Below, piece by piece: positions 16,857-25,812 of a DNA stretch of 64,000 bases; position 1 is the first letter of the stretch; every line of letters begins with the position of its first letter. The DNA lies in NCBI RefSeq assembly GCF_000226295.1, contig NC_016024.1:231501-295500 (forward strand), written 5' to 3'. Source of the stretch: Chloracidobacterium thermophilum B. GTDB taxonomy: Bacteria; Acidobacteriota; Blastocatellia; Chloracidobacteriales; Chloracidobacteriaceae. The translations under genes were made by a program, and so were the position numbers. Below the pieces are notes generated by a model. It saw only the letters and a program-made list of their open reading frames with translations, made no database searches and was not told where the DNA came from.

Positions 16857-18454
16857 CCGGTGAGACGACCCAGCCGCTTGTGACGCAAGTGATAACCGCC
16901 GCGCGTGGCCGGGCTTTTCTGTCCTATGACGAACTCAATGCCCTGCTGCCGCTGGGGATGACCGATGTTGCGGTCATCGAGGCGCTGCTGTCCGCGCTGG
17001 AGCGGCGTGGCATTCGCGTGGGGGAGGAACATGAACGTCCGTTGCCGGCAGGGGCAATTCCGGTAGGGGCGGTTCACGGAACCGCCCCTACTACGGCGCC
17101 GGCGTCGCCAACGGCCTTTTTTGAAGACCCGCTGCGCCCGTACCTTCAGGAAATGGGACGGATTGCCACGTTGTCCGCCGAAGAAGAAGCCGCGCTGGTG
17201 GCCGGCATCCGCCGCGCCGAGGTGCGGTTTCGGAAACAGCTTTCCCGCGTGCCGGCCACGGCGGTGCTGCTCGTCGAAAAGGCAGAAGCCATGGCGCGGG
17301 GAGATGGTGCGGCGGCCCGCTGGTTTGATCTGTCGGGAACGGCAGCCGGGCCGGAGCCGGGCGAAACGGCATCGTCGGAAGCTGCTTCTCTGGAGGCGGC
17401 CCTTGACGAGGCTGTGGCGCGTATGAGGCAGGCGCTGGAAGCCGTTCAGGATGAGTGGTCTCTGCTGTCCGCCGTGGCCGATCTGCCCGCATCGGCGGAC
17501 TGGCAGCGCCGCCGCCTGGCCCGGGCGCGGATTCTCCTGTCGCGGGCCGTGCTGGATGTGCCGCTTTCCCGTACCGGCTACACGTCCCTGCTTGAGGCCC
17601 TGGAGGCTGGACGGCGTACCAACGCCGCGTGGCTGCTGACGGCGGCCGAGCCGGCCGAAGTGGCGCGCACCCTGGCGCAGGCGCGGCAGATGTTTGACCG
17701 GGCGGCGGCGGCGCGGCAGCGGCTGGTGGAAACCAATCTGCGGTTGGTCGTGTCGGTTGCCAGGCACTACACGCACCGGGGACTCGGACTGACAGACTTA
17801 ATCCAGGAAGGCAATCTCGGACTGCTGCGCGCTGCCGAGCGGTTCAGCGGGCAGCGCCCGGAACGGTTTGCTTCCTACGCGACGTGGTGGATTCGCCGCG
17901 CCATAGCCCAGGCGCTCAGCGAGCAGCCGCGCCTGATTCGGTTGCCGGCGGCCGTGCGCGCCGAACTCACGCGGCTGCTCGAAGCCATGCACCGTCTGAC
18001 GCTGGAACGGCGCCGTGAGCCAAAACAGGCCGAACTGGCGGAACATCTGGGCATGTCGCTTGAAAAAGTGCAGATGTTGCTCCAGTTGGCGCAGCCGCCG
18101 GTCAGCCTCGAAACACCGGTGGGCGATGAAGAAGACCAGAGTCTGGGGGACTTCATTGCCGATACCCACGCGCCGAATCCGCTGGATGATGCGGCGCGCG
18201 TCCGCCTGCGGGAAGACCTCAATGCCGCGCTTCAGTCACTCAATGCCCGCGAGGAGAAGGTACTGCGGATGCGCTTCGGGTTGGGCGCGGATGGCAAAGC
18301 CTACACACTCGAAGAAATCGCGCAGTTTTTTGCGCTCCCACGGGAGCGCATCCAGCGCATTGAAGCGGAAGCCCTGCGGAAGCTGCGGCGTCCGGCGCGC
18401 AGCCAGCGCCTGCGCCAGTTTCTGGACGATACGGCGCACGATGCGTCGGCCTGA
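16853..18454 (+). CDS. rpoD: RNA polymerase primary-type sigma-70 factor
   Basis: A 533-residue sigma-70 protein. Region 1.1-like N-terminus at about 1-60, region 1.2 at [11 protein letters not shown], region 2 at [12 protein letters not shown]...[12 protein letters not shown] and [10 protein letters not shown] (the -10 recognition helix), region 3 at [11 protein letters not shown], and region 4 with [12 protein letters not shown] and the helix-turn-helix [21 protein letters not shown]. The region between 1.1 and 1.2 contains [16 protein letters not shown], encoded by a palindromic repeat of the same family as the intergenic elements. The location directly after dnaG with overlapping start supports RpoD. 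The sequence is rather divergent from classical RpoD, so an RpoD-like secondary sigma factor remains possible. Confidence 0.9.
   Translation: MTGETTQPLVTQVITAARGRAFLSYDELNALLPLGMTDVAVIEALLSALERRGIRVGEEHERPLPAGAIPVGAVHGTAPTTAPASPTAFFEDPLRPYLQEMGRIATLSAEEEAALVAGIRRAEVRFRKQLSRVPATAVLLVEKAEAMARGDGAAARWFDLSGTAAGPEPGETASSEAASLEAALDEAVARMRQALEAVQDEWSLLSAVADLPASADWQRRRLARARILLSRAVLDVPLSRTGYTSLLEALEAGRRTNAAWLLTAAEPAEVARTLAQARQMFDRAAAARQRLVETNLRLVVSVARHYTHRGLGLTDLIQEGNLGLLRAAERFSGQRPERFASYATWWIRRAIAQALSEQPRLIRLPAAVRAELTRLLEAMHRLTLERRREPKQAELAEHLGMSLEKVQMLLQLAQPPVSLETPVGDEEDQSLGDFIADTHAPNPLDDAARVRLREDLNAALQSLNAREEKVLRMRFGLGADGKAYTLEEIAQFFALPRERIQRIEAEALRKLRRPARSQRLRQFLDDTAHDASA
17063..17091 (+). repeat. 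GTAGGGGC-type palindrome inserted in frame within rpoD
   Basis: A 12-base stem, gtaggggcggtt and its exact reverse complement aaccgcccctac, around the loop cacgg. It encodes about residues 71-80 of the sigma factor in the linker between regions 1.1 and 1.2. The ends match the perfect palindrome at 9900-9929. Confidence 0.9.
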
Positions 18455-18464
18455 CGCCGGGGCC

Positions 18465-18499
18465 AGGCCACACAATCGGTTGGCGATTGGCCTTTATTT
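18465..18499 (+). terminator. Probable terminator of the dnaG-rpoD operon
   Basis: Hairpin with stem caatcg/cgattg around gttgg, extended by aggc/gcct with a bulge, followed by ttattt. It lies between the convergent rpoD and carotenoid oxygenase genes and overlaps the latter's stop. Confidence 0.45.
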
Positions 18500-19942
18500 G
18501 GCGACGAACTGCCCGTGCAGACCGTAGGGGACAGTATCGCGCAGGTGGAGCCGCGCCAGCGGCCCGCCGGCCACATTCCGGGCGTCAAAAATGGCCAGCC
18601 CGCTTGTTCCCCGTCGGGCATCGAACACCATCTGCAGGAGGTAGCCGGCGTTTTCTTCGGTAGCGCCCGGCGTGGGCACGAACACCGGCTCGCCGACGTA
18701 GCCGCCGGGGGCGAAGCTGTACGTCTGGGTTTCGCCCGTATGGGTGTTGTAAGCCAGAACGCCTTGCAGCGGCGCATTGCCGGTCGGTGCATCAGCCATG
18801 GCCATAAAGGCCCAGCGGTGGGGGAGTCCGACCCGCGCCGGGTGGACACTAGGGAACTCAACCGCGCGTTCCAGCAGGCGTTCCCGGCGGGACGCGCCGG
18901 TTTTCAGGTTGATGGTGAAGCGGAAAAGCTGCGAGGCCGCGATCTTTTCAATCTCGACCTGCCGGTACATCGTGCCCGGTTCGAGCGAGGGGAAGGTTTC
19001 GTACGCAATGGAATCCACAGTCAGCACATCATCTGCAATGTGGGCGTTGACGTGGTGGAACACAAAACAGGCGACAGTTTCGTAGGTGCGCATCCGTCCG
19101 CCGTGGCGTGGCAGCAGGTGGACTTTCGTCGGGCGGTCAGGCTGGAAGACGAGGCATTCGGCCGCGCCGCGAAAACCGAACCAGTAGGGCAGGGGATTGA
19201 CCGTGACCGGGTTCTGAAAAAATACGGCGTAGTCGTCGGTCAGGGCGAAGTCGTGGATGAAGGCAAAGCCGGGGACTTCCCAACGGTGTTGCGCCGTCAC
19301 GTTCAGGTTGGCGTCGAGGGTGTACAGGTTGATGGTTGAGGATAGTCCCGGCTCGATGCCGAAGTTGACCATCTCGCCGGTGCGCCGGTCGTAGTGGGGA
19401 TGTGCTGCAAAGTTGGCGTTGCCGGCGAGCGCCCCGCCCAAGTCATCTTCGCCAATGGTTTCAAGCGTTTGTGGGTCGAGAGCGTAGGGCTTTCCGCCTT
19501 CCCACAGCGCCAGCAGTTTTTTGGGCGAGTAGGCCACGTTGGTGTTGGCAATGTTTTTGGCCTGGAGGTCAAAGGCATTGGCCAGCCAGCCGCCCGGCTT
19601 TTGTGTGCCGAAGACACCGCGTTGCAGGAAGCGTCCGGCTTTGGACTCGGCAATGAAGCCGGCCGTGCGGACGTACCGGTTGCGAAACCGGACCCGGCCG
19701 TCGCCGGTGAAGTCAAAGGCGCAGATCATGCCGTCGCCGTCGAACGGATGCTGGACAGACTGACCACCGCGTTCGAGCAGTCCGGGCCCGTTGCGGTACA
19801 GCGTGCCGCAGAGGTCAGCCGGCAGGTTGCCTTCGATGTCGTCAATCCAGTAGTCGCGTTCTTCAGTCAGTGACGTGTAGCCGCGCAGCCAGTCGGCGCG
19901 GTTCCAGCGGCGGGTGGTGGGTTGGGGAGCGGGAGCAGCCAT
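18494..19942 (-). CDS. Carotenoid oxygenase family protein
   Basis: A 482-residue member of the RPE65/carotenoid cleavage dioxygenase family, a seven-bladed propeller with non-haem iron held by four histidines. Visible are the N-terminal LPADLCGTLYRNGPGL motif, AHPHYDRRTGEMVNFG and FIHDFALTDDYAVFFQNP, both family signatures with iron-ligand histidines, a HVNAH segment, and the final HGQFV with the last histidine. These enzymes cleave a carotenoid double bond to apocarotenoids or retinal. No rhodopsin gene is nearby. The ATG at 19942 is followed by a proline-rich lead. An HD-domain gene lies 10 bp upstream on the same strand, so they are probably co-transcribed. Confidence 0.93.
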   Translation of the reverse strand: MAAPAPQPTTRRWNRADWLRGYTSLTEERDYWIDDIEGNLPADLCGTLYRNGPGLLERGGQSVQHPFDGDGMICAFDFTGDGRVRFRNRYVRTAGFIAESKAGRFLQRGVFGTQKPGGWLANAFDLQAKNIANTNVAYSPKKLLALWEGGKPYALDPQTLETIGEDDLGGALAGNANFAAHPHYDRRTGEMVNFGIEPGLSSTINLYTLDANLNVTAQHRWEVPGFAFIHDFALTDDYAVFFQNPVTVNPLPYWFGFRGAAECLVFQPDRPTKVHLLPRHGGRMRTYETVACFVFHHVNAHIADDVLTVDSIAYETFPSLEPGTMYRQVEIEKIAASQLFRFTINLKTGASRRERLLERAVEFPSVHPARVGLPHRWAFMAMADAPTGNAPLQGVLAYNTHTGETQTYSFAPGGYVGEPVFVPTPGATEENAGYLLQMVFDARRGTSGLAIFDARNVAGGPLARLHLRDTVPYGLHGQFVAK

Positions 19943-19952
19943 GGCACCTTCT

Positions 19953-20546
19953 TCAGGCGTGGGGTTCGGCCTGGGGGGAAGCCAACGATGCCAGACGTTC
20001 CAGTTCCGCTACCGTGCGTTCAAGTTCGTTGGCAAGCGGTTGGCACGGCCCGGCGGCAAAGATTTCGACAAGGCGGCGGTAGTACCACAGCGTTCCTTCC
20101 CGGCCGCCTTCAAACCGCGACCACAGGGCTTCGCCGACCGTCCGGTAGTCGGCCAGAATCGTGCGCGCGTTGTGAACCTTGTCGGCCAGCGACACCAGCC
20201 GCGCCGTGTCAGGCGTCGTACGCAGGTGGGCGAGGTAGGCTTCCTTGCGCGCGCGCCACGGCGGTTTGGGTATCTGATCGGTGTCGGTACAGTGGTCCAC
20301 AATGGCTGCCACGTCTTCGCCGAAGCGGTGACGGATTTCCTGCCGTATGGCGTCGCCGCCCTGGTCTTCCACGGCGTCGTGCAGCAGGGCCGCAATGGCC
20401 TGGTCTTCCGTGCCGCCGTGTTCGAGGACCAGCGCCGATACCGACAGCAGGTGGCTGATATAAGGGATTTCCGTTCCCTTGCGCTTCTGGTGGCGGTGAA
20501 GCTGGTGGGCGAAGACCAGCGCCGCATCGTACCGTTCGCTGAGCAT
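19953..20546 (-). CDS. HD-domain phosphohydrolase (RelA/SpoT hydrolase-like)
   Basis: A 197-residue HD protein. The metal-binding residues are visible as H32 (PYISHLL), H56-D57 (ALLHDAVED) and the later LADKVHNAR block, the pattern of the SpoT/MESH1-type (p)ppGpp hydrolase domain. Only the hydrolase domain is present; there is no synthetase, TGS or ACT domain. It might act on (p)ppGpp or a related nucleotide. It is followed by the carotenoid oxygenase gene after 10 bp and preceded by a thioesterase gene on the same strand after 30 bp. Confidence 0.85.
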   Translation of the reverse strand: MLSERYDAALVFAHQLHRHQKRKGTEIPYISHLLSVSALVLEHGGTEDQAIAALLHDAVEDQGGDAIRQEIRHRFGEDVAAIVDHCTDTDQIPKPPWRARKEAYLAHLRTTPDTARLVSLADKVHNARTILADYRTVGEALWSRFEGGREGTLWYYRRLVEIFAAGPCQPLANELERTVAELERLASLASPQAEPHA

Positions 20547-20576
20547 GGTTTGTCTCCCAAGCCAGTGACTGAATCG

Positions 20577-21017
20577 TTATGCCGCCTGTCCGGTGGGGCC
20601 GGTGGAGAGTGCCGCGTGGATGTCTGCCGGCAGGCGTATGATGCGGCCCGCGTGGTTCGTCGGCAAGTGTGTCGTTTCGCCCGTGGCCAGCAGGGTGTCG
20701 TCGGTGGCGCGCCGGATGTCGTAACCAAAGACAACCTGCCGCGAGCGCAGCGCCAGCAGACGGGTGGTGAGGTGGATGTCGTCGTCGTAACGGGCCGGCG
20801 ACAGATAGCGCACCCGCGCTTCCGCCACGACAAGGCGCAGTCCGGCGGCTTCCATCGCGCGGTAGGCATATCCGCAGGCCCGGCAGTAGTCAGTACGTCC
20901 GATTTCCATCCAGACCAGATAGTTGGCGTGATAGACCACGCCCATCTGGTCGGTTTCGGCGTACCGGACGCGCAGGCGCGAAATGACACTGGAAGGCAGG
21001 GCTGAATCCGTCGCCAT
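20577..21017 (-). CDS. Acyl-CoA thioesterase, hot-dog fold (YbgC/FadM type)
   Basis: A 146-residue 4HBT-superfamily enzyme. The active-site block RYAETDQMGVVYHANYL carries the catalytic Asp (D23) and the conserved YHANYLVWMEIGRTDY helix. Family members hydrolyse acyl-CoA or related thioesters. Its start lies 14 bp after the stop of the upstream radical SAM gene. The run radical SAM-thioesterase-HD-oxygenase appears to be one transcription unit, which together with the Lgt-like gene gives it a lipid flavour. Confidence 0.9.
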   Translation of the reverse strand: MATDSALPSSVISRLRVRYAETDQMGVVYHANYLVWMEIGRTDYCRACGYAYRAMEAAGLRLVVAEARVRYLSPARYDDDIHLTTRLLALRSRQVVFGYDIRRATDDTLLATGETTHLPTNHAGRIIRLPADIHAALSTGPTGQAA

Positions 21018-21031
21018 GGTTGCGTGGGGGG

Positions 21032-22468
21032 TCAGTGCCGCGTTGCTTCCGGCAGCGGGGCCGCCGGAGCGGCGACGCGCTGCCGCAGCGCCACAAGCTG
21101 TGCCTCGCGGTCGTCGCGGTAAAACAGGTTGAAGGTGTCGAAGGGGATGATCCGCCCGTCAGGGTGAACGATGTGGACACACGACCGCTTCACCGAGCGG
21201 ATGTCGAGATTGTGGGCGTCCATAAACTGCACGATGAGAATCCGAAAGACGTTCTCGTAGCTCAGCGATGCCGGAACGTTGACCAGCGGCAGGCAGCAGA
21301 GGAGTTGTTTGAGGGAAAGCGCCTGCCCGTCCGGGGAGTGGCCCGTGGAAAACGTCCTGAACAGTTGCTCCCGAAACGCCGCCTGGTGCTCGTAGGCGAT
21401 GGTGTTGTTGCCTTCGCCGGCCAGCAGCATCTGCGGATCAATGAGTCCGGTCAGCGGGATGATGTCTCCGCCGAGTTTCAGGGCGTAGGCCATGGCCAGA
21501 CAGTCGGGATGGCAGGGAACGGGCAGGACATCCTGGGGGCGCAGCCACGGGACCTGCCGCAGCAGTTGCTGCCGTACTTCGCCCAGCGTCAGGCGGTCAC
21601 GCGCCGGGTCGAAGTGTTCGGTCCGTCCGGCGGCCTGTACCGGCTGGAAGGTCACACCGCGCACGCACGGATGCTGAAGGGCAAAGGCGATGATGTCGCC
21701 AATTTCGTCGTCGTTGACGCCCTTTTTGAGGGTGACGACAAGGGTTGTGGAGACCTTCAGCCGGTCGAGCCGTTCCAGCGCGCGCTCACGGACGGCCCGC
21801 AGGTCCAGTCCGCGCAGGTCACAGAGGGCGGCGGGCCGCAGGGAATCGAACTGAAGGTACACCTCGAAGCCGGGCATGTAGCCAGCCAGCCGTTCGGCAA
21901 AGGCTTCGTCCTGGGCGATGCGAATGCCGTTGGTGTTGATCATCAGGTGCTTGATGGGACGGCGGCGGGCGGCATCGAGAATCCCGAAAAATGCCGGGTG
22001 CAGCGTCGGTTCGCCGCCGCTGATCTGCACGATGTCCGGCTCGCCTTCATTGCGTACGACACAGTCGAGCATGAACTCAACCTGTTCGAGGCTGCGATGG
22101 GTCGGACGATGGGGCCCCGAATCGGCATAGCAAATCGGACAGGTCAGGTTGCAGTGGTCGGTGATCTCGACAATGGTCAGGCAGCCATGCTGCTCGTGAT
22201 CAGGACAGATGCCGCAGTCATACGGACAGCCATACCGAATAGGCGTGTTGAACTGCCGGACGAGTTGGCCGGGCTTCAAAAACTGCCGTTGCTGCCGGTA
22301 AAACGCGGCATCCGTGGAAATGAGCACCCGTTCGCGCCCGTGCGTCGGGCAGAACTTGTGCATGAACACCCGCTCGCCTTCGATGACAATCTTGGCCTCG
22401 ACCTTCTGGAAACATGTCGCGCAGATGGCGTTGGTCAGCTCATAGAACAGGTAGGGGCGGTCAGCCAT
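21032..22468 (-). CDS. Radical SAM protein resembling tetraether/membrane-spanning lipid synthase
   Basis: A 478-residue protein. The radical SAM cluster motif is C106-x3-C110-x2-C113 (CNLTCPIC). Before it stand C16/C19 and C40-PTH (a rubredoxin-like set) and a GCPYDCGIC cluster (C81, C85, C88). This arrangement of several Fe-S clusters plus a rubredoxin-like site is what I know from the MJ0619/Tes family, which couples hydrocarbon tails of membrane lipids, and from its bacterial relatives. The C-terminal DDREAQL follows a domain with CxxH elements. I start at ATG 22468, behind gaaaggaag, overlapping the stop of the Lgt-like gene by 8 bp. The role in membrane-spanning lipids (for example iso-diabolic acid in acidobacteria) is inferred. 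Alternatives are other MoaA-like methylases. Confidence 0.8.
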   Translation of the reverse strand: MADRPYLFYELTNAICATCFQKVEAKIVIEGERVFMHKFCPTHGRERVLISTDAAFYRQQRQFLKPGQLVRQFNTPIRYGCPYDCGICPDHEQHGCLTIVEITDHCNLTCPICYADSGPHRPTHRSLEQVEFMLDCVVRNEGEPDIVQISGGEPTLHPAFFGILDAARRRPIKHLMINTNGIRIAQDEAFAERLAGYMPGFEVYLQFDSLRPAALCDLRGLDLRAVRERALERLDRLKVSTTLVVTLKKGVNDDEIGDIIAFALQHPCVRGVTFQPVQAAGRTEHFDPARDRLTLGEVRQQLLRQVPWLRPQDVLPVPCHPDCLAMAYALKLGGDIIPLTGLIDPQMLLAGEGNNTIAYEHQAAFREQLFRTFSTGHSPDGQALSLKQLLCCLPLVNVPASLSYENVFRILIVQFMDAHNLDIRSVKRSCVHIVHPDGRIIPFDTFNLFYRDDREAQLVALRQRVAAPAAPLPEATRH

Positions 22469-23261
22469 GGGCCGGGCTTCCTTTCGCCGTGGAGTGGGCC
22501 GTTGCGGGGGCGTGGGGGAGCGTTGGTCTCCACTGACGCCACAGGCTGATGGCAGCCGCAACCAAGCCGAGCAAAGCCACAAACTGAATGGCCGTCAGTC
22601 CGATGAGGTAAGGGAACGGATGCGGCTTGATGAACTCGATGGCGAAGCGGAAGGCGAAGTAGCCGATGAGAAACTGGCGAAACCGCGCGCCATCCGGTGC
22701 GCCGGGCAGCTTCCATGTCCAGAGCAGCCAGCCAAGCCCGGTCAGATAGAGGATTTCATAGAGCTGGGTTGGGTGGCGGCGGAGGCCGTCGCCGAAATCA
22801 ACGCCCCAGGGCAGGCTGGTGGCGATGCCGCAGGTGCCGTCGGAGAGACCGGTGAGAAAGCACCCGATCCGTCCGATGGCGATACCCACGATGAGCGGAA
22901 AGACGTAGGCATCGCCGGTGGCCTGCGAAACGCCGGCAAAGCGTTTGGCGACTTCGACACCCAGCCAGCCGCCCAGCAGCCCGCCCACGATGGACTTTCC
23001 CTGAAGCCAGATGAGCGGGTTGGCGCGGTGCTGCCAGTAGAGCGGGAAGACTTCCAGCCAGGCGACGAGCTTTGACCCAAGGGCCGCGCCGGCCAGGCAG
23101 CCGACGAGCGTCCAGACTGCCTGTTCGACCGTCATTCCGCCGGGTTGCCGGCGGCGGGCGCGAAGGTAGAGCCGAAAGCCAACCGTGTAGGCCAGAATTT
23201 CACAGACCAGATGAATCGGAATGGTGACGCCGGGCAGCCGCAGGTCGTAGGGGAAGCTCAT
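22461..23261 (-). CDS. Prolipoprotein diacylglyceryl transferase-like membrane protein
   Basis: A 266-residue polytopic protein with about seven hydrophobic segments. It has Lgt-family features: GKSIVGGLLGGWLG, GRIGCFLTGLSDGT at the place of the Lgt signature, and HPTQLYE. In the canonical enzyme the signature reads GRIGNFxNxE; here the Asn is Cys and the second Asn is Thr, so activity on prolipoproteins is doubtful. It overlaps the radical SAM gene by 8 bp, indicating tight coupling. Lgt enzymes transfer diacylglycerol from phosphatidylglycerol, so a paralogue that handles lipid substrates for the radical SAM partner is conceivable. It could also be the only Lgt of the organism. Confidence 0.8.
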   Translation of the reverse strand: MSFPYDLRLPGVTIPIHLVCEILAYTVGFRLYLRARRRQPGGMTVEQAVWTLVGCLAGAALGSKLVAWLEVFPLYWQHRANPLIWLQGKSIVGGLLGGWLGVEVAKRFAGVSQATGDAYVFPLIVGIAIGRIGCFLTGLSDGTCGIATSLPWGVDFGDGLRRHPTQLYEILYLTGLGWLLWTWKLPGAPDGARFRQFLIGYFAFRFAIEFIKPHPFPYLIGLTAIQFVALLGLVAAAISLWRQWRPTLPHAPATAHSTAKGSPAHG

Positions 23262-23291
23262 GGCAGAACACCATTCTGCTGGGAGGTCCGT

Positions 23292-23720
23292 TCAGCGGGA
23301 CATGTAGCGTTCGGCGGTTTTGACGCGCACCAGCGCTGCTTCCAGTTCGGCGCGCAGACGGGAAAGGTCTTCATCGGGGCGTTCGGCTTCGGCTTTCCTG
23401 AGCGCCAGTTCGGCTTCACGCAGGCGCGTCCGGGCTTCCTCGATGTCAATGTCTTCGGCGAGTTCGGCCCGTTCGGTCAGCACGGTGACGCGGTTGCCCA
23501 GAACTTCCACGAAACCCTGCGCCACGAACGCCAGGGTTTCCTTTCCCCCTTGGCGATAGGTCAAAAGACCAGCCACACCAAGTTGTGACATCAGGGCGGC
23601 GTGGCCGGGGAGGACACCGATTTCACCATCCAGCGCCGGCAGGACGACTTCATCCACGGTCTGGGAAGGAAACGCCCGTTCGGGGGTAACGATGTCGAGT
23701 GTGAGAGACATATCCTTCAA
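23292..23720 (-). CDS. atpC: F1Fo ATP synthase epsilon subunit
   Basis: A 142-residue protein with the N-terminal beta-sandwich (LDIVTPERAFPSQTVDEVVLPALDGEIGVLPGHAAL) and the C-terminal two-helix domain, both standard for AtpC. It is part of the rotor stalk and an inhibitor of ATP hydrolysis. The best start is the TTG at 23720, because aagga stands 5 bases before it; the ATG at 23711 is also possible. No other atp gene adjoins it: the upstream neighbour is the divergent osmC gene. It is therefore separated from atpD, with which it is usually paired. Confidence 0.93.
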   Translation of the reverse strand: MKDMSLTLDIVTPERAFPSQTVDEVVLPALDGEIGVLPGHAALMSQLGVAGLLTYRQGGKETLAFVAQGFVEVLGNRVTVLTERAELAEDIDIEEARTRLREAELALRKAEAERPDEDLSRLRAELEAALVRVKTAERYMSR

Positions 23721-23899
23721 ATTGGTCCTTCATGTGCCAGATTTGTCTGTGGCGGCACGATACCAGCCCTGCCCCCGGATTGGAAACCGGTTGCCCAAGA
23801 CAGTGGTCAGGACAATGAAGTTGGGCATTCCGAGGCAGACCTGCCAATGAAAGTCTGAAAGTGTCGCCGCCTGAGTTTTCTTGAGACAGGAGATTGTTC

Positions 23900-24313
23900 A
23901 TGGCTGTTGAAATCACTGGCAAGTATCTCGGCGCTTTGCGCGTTGAAATGACCCACGGACCCTCCGGGGCACTTCTGCAAACCGTGGCCCCGACGGACAA
24001 CCAGGGGGACGGAAGCTGTTTTTCGCCAACGGACCTCGTGGCGGCGGCGCTTGGCTCCTGCATGATGACCCTGATGGGTATCGTTGCCCAGCGCGACGGC
24101 CTCGACCTTTCCGGCGCACATTTCCGCGTCGTCAAACACATGCAGACGACCTCGCCGCGCCGTGTGGCATCCCTACCCATCACCTTTCACCTGCCGGGTC
24201 ACATTCCAGCCGAGGCCCGTCCCAAACTCGAACGTGCGGCCCTGACCTGCCCCGTTCACCACAGCCTGCACCCGGACATTGAAAGCAAGGTTGAGTTCCT
24301 TTACGACCTGTGA
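23900..24313 (+). CDS. OsmC family protein
   Basis: A 137-residue OsmC/Ohr-fold protein. The two family cysteines are C54 (GSCMMTLMG) and C117 (LTCPVHHSL), which in characterised members form the thiol active site reducing organic hydroperoxides. SPTDLVAAALGSC is the characteristic helix. ATG start behind acaggaga. Transcribed divergently from atpC and followed after 65 bp by tRNA-Gly. Whether it is a peroxidase of the OsmC or YhfA type cannot be settled from sequence reading. Confidence 0.9.
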   Translation: MAVEITGKYLGALRVEMTHGPSGALLQTVAPTDNQGDGSCFSPTDLVAAALGSCMMTLMGIVAQRDGLDLSGAHFRVVKHMQTTSPRRVASLPITFHLPGHIPAEARPKLERAALTCPVHHSLHPDIESKVEFLYDL

Positions 24314-24378
24314 ACCGCACATCAACGGGCGTTGACAGGTCACAGGCGGCGGCGTATGTTCTCGCCAGGTCATCCGAT

Positions 24379-24453
24379 GCGGGCGTAGCTCAATGGTAGA
24401 GTACCAGCTTCCCAAGCTGGGTGTTGTGGGTTCGAGTCCCATCGCCCGCTCCA
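24379..24453 (+). tRNA. tRNA-Gly (CCC)
   Basis: Full cloverleaf: acceptor gcgggcg/cgcccgc, anticodon stem ccagc/gctgg with loop ttcccaa giving anticodon CCC, T-loop ttcgagtcc, discriminator T and an encoded CCA. Decodes GGG. Confidence 0.95.
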
Positions 24454-24507
24454 CATCCGGCGCCAAAAACCACGGCTGCCGAAAGACCACTTGACATACT
24501 CCCCTGC

Positions 24508-25771
24508 CTAAAGGCAGGGGATTCTTGTTCTTGGTTCTGCGAGCGCACTTACTTCATCAGGTTGCCCCTCTAAAGCAGCGGTGCATCTCTCCCCAAGCGT
24601 TCCCTCTTTCGAGGCAGTTCCCTTTTGCCCAAAGGTACTGTTTTGCCACTCCATTCCCAAGATGCTTAGTCCCTTCTTGAGGATGTTCAAAGCCGCATTC
24701 TGGTCTCTGTCTGATTCAAATCCACATTTAGGACAACTATGGGTTCTAGTGGATAGGGTTTTTACTACCCTATGCTCACAGTGACTACAGTCCTGTGTGG
24801 TGTACTGCGGCGGTACGCTGACTACTGCCTTGTCCCACACCTTGCCGTAGTAGTCCAGCCACGCAGTGAATTGAGACCAGCCAGCATCATGAATGGATTT
24901 GGCAAGATGATGATTTTTGACCAGGTTCTTCACCTGCAAGTCTTCATACGCCACGACATCGTGAGATGCCACCACGCACCGTGCCTGCTTAATTGCCCAG
25001 TCTTTACGCTGGCGTTGGACTTTCAGATGCACTTTGCCCAGTCGCTTTCTTTGCTTGTGGTAGTTCTTGGATTGGGATTTTGCCCCCTTCTTGAACTTCC
25101 GAACTTAATCTGCGCTGGTGTTGCTTTAACCTCCTTTCACTACGCCTCAAAAACTTAGGATACTCTACAGGGTTGCCGTTCTGGTCGGTGTAGAAAGCCC
25201 TTAAGCCCAAGTCAATGCCAATAACATTGCCTGTGTATGCTCCCTGCTCTTTGCGCTCCACATCCAAGCAGAACTGAGCATAGTACCCATCTGCCCTGCG
25301 TATCACCCGCACCCGATTGATTTTGGAGTTTAGGATATGGTGTCTTGCCTCACCATTGCAGTACAGAGCAAAAGCACCAGCATTGAAGCCATCAGTGAAG
25401 GTGATAGACATTCCATCTCCTGACAGCTTCCAGCCAGATACCTTGTATTCCACAGAACGGCAATGCCTCTTGAACTTGGGATACCCTTTCTTGACCGCCT
25501 TGTTTCTGCAGTTGGTATAGAACCGAGAAATGGAAGCCCAGGCTCGCTCTGCACTTGCCTGCCTTGCCGCTGAGTTTAACTTCCTGACAAAGTCAAACTC
25601 TTTGGCCAGGTCTTTGCAGTGGGCATAGAGAACAGCTTTGTTTACACTCTTGTTGTCCATCCAGTACCGCACACATTTGTTTCTGACAAACTGTGCGGTA
25701 CGGATGGCTTCATCCAGAGCCTGATACTGCTCTGCTGTCCCGTTGAGTAGCTTGGCTTCCATGACTCTCAT
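24508..25771 (-). pseudogene. tnpB: RNA-guided nuclease TnpB, disrupted by a frameshift
   Basis: The N-terminal part (25771 down to about 25105) encodes the helical region and the first RuvC motif GIDLGLRAFY. The C-terminal part continues in another frame and encodes the second RuvC motif (VAYEDLQVKNL, Glu), a zinc ribbon CSHC...CPKC and the last motif DRDQNAALNI (Asp). The reading frames join near 25100-25110, where QRRL should continue directly into VRKFKKGAKSQSKNYHKQ. Each half is otherwise well preserved, so the frameshift is recent, a sequencing error, or programmed. TnpB in intact elements is an omega-RNA-guided endonuclease that helps the transposon persist. Codon use is more AT-rich than the host genes around it. 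Confidence 0.88.
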
Positions 25772-25812
25772 ACTGCTATTTTAGCACAGGTTTGGCTTGA
25801 TAAAACAGCGTG

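Noticed and set aside
16853-18454. Considered whether the sigma gene could be a stress sigma factor from horizontal transfer
   Set aside because: Overlap with dnaG and the presence of regions 1.1, 1.2, 2, 3 and 4 fit the primary factor better, though divergence leaves some doubt.
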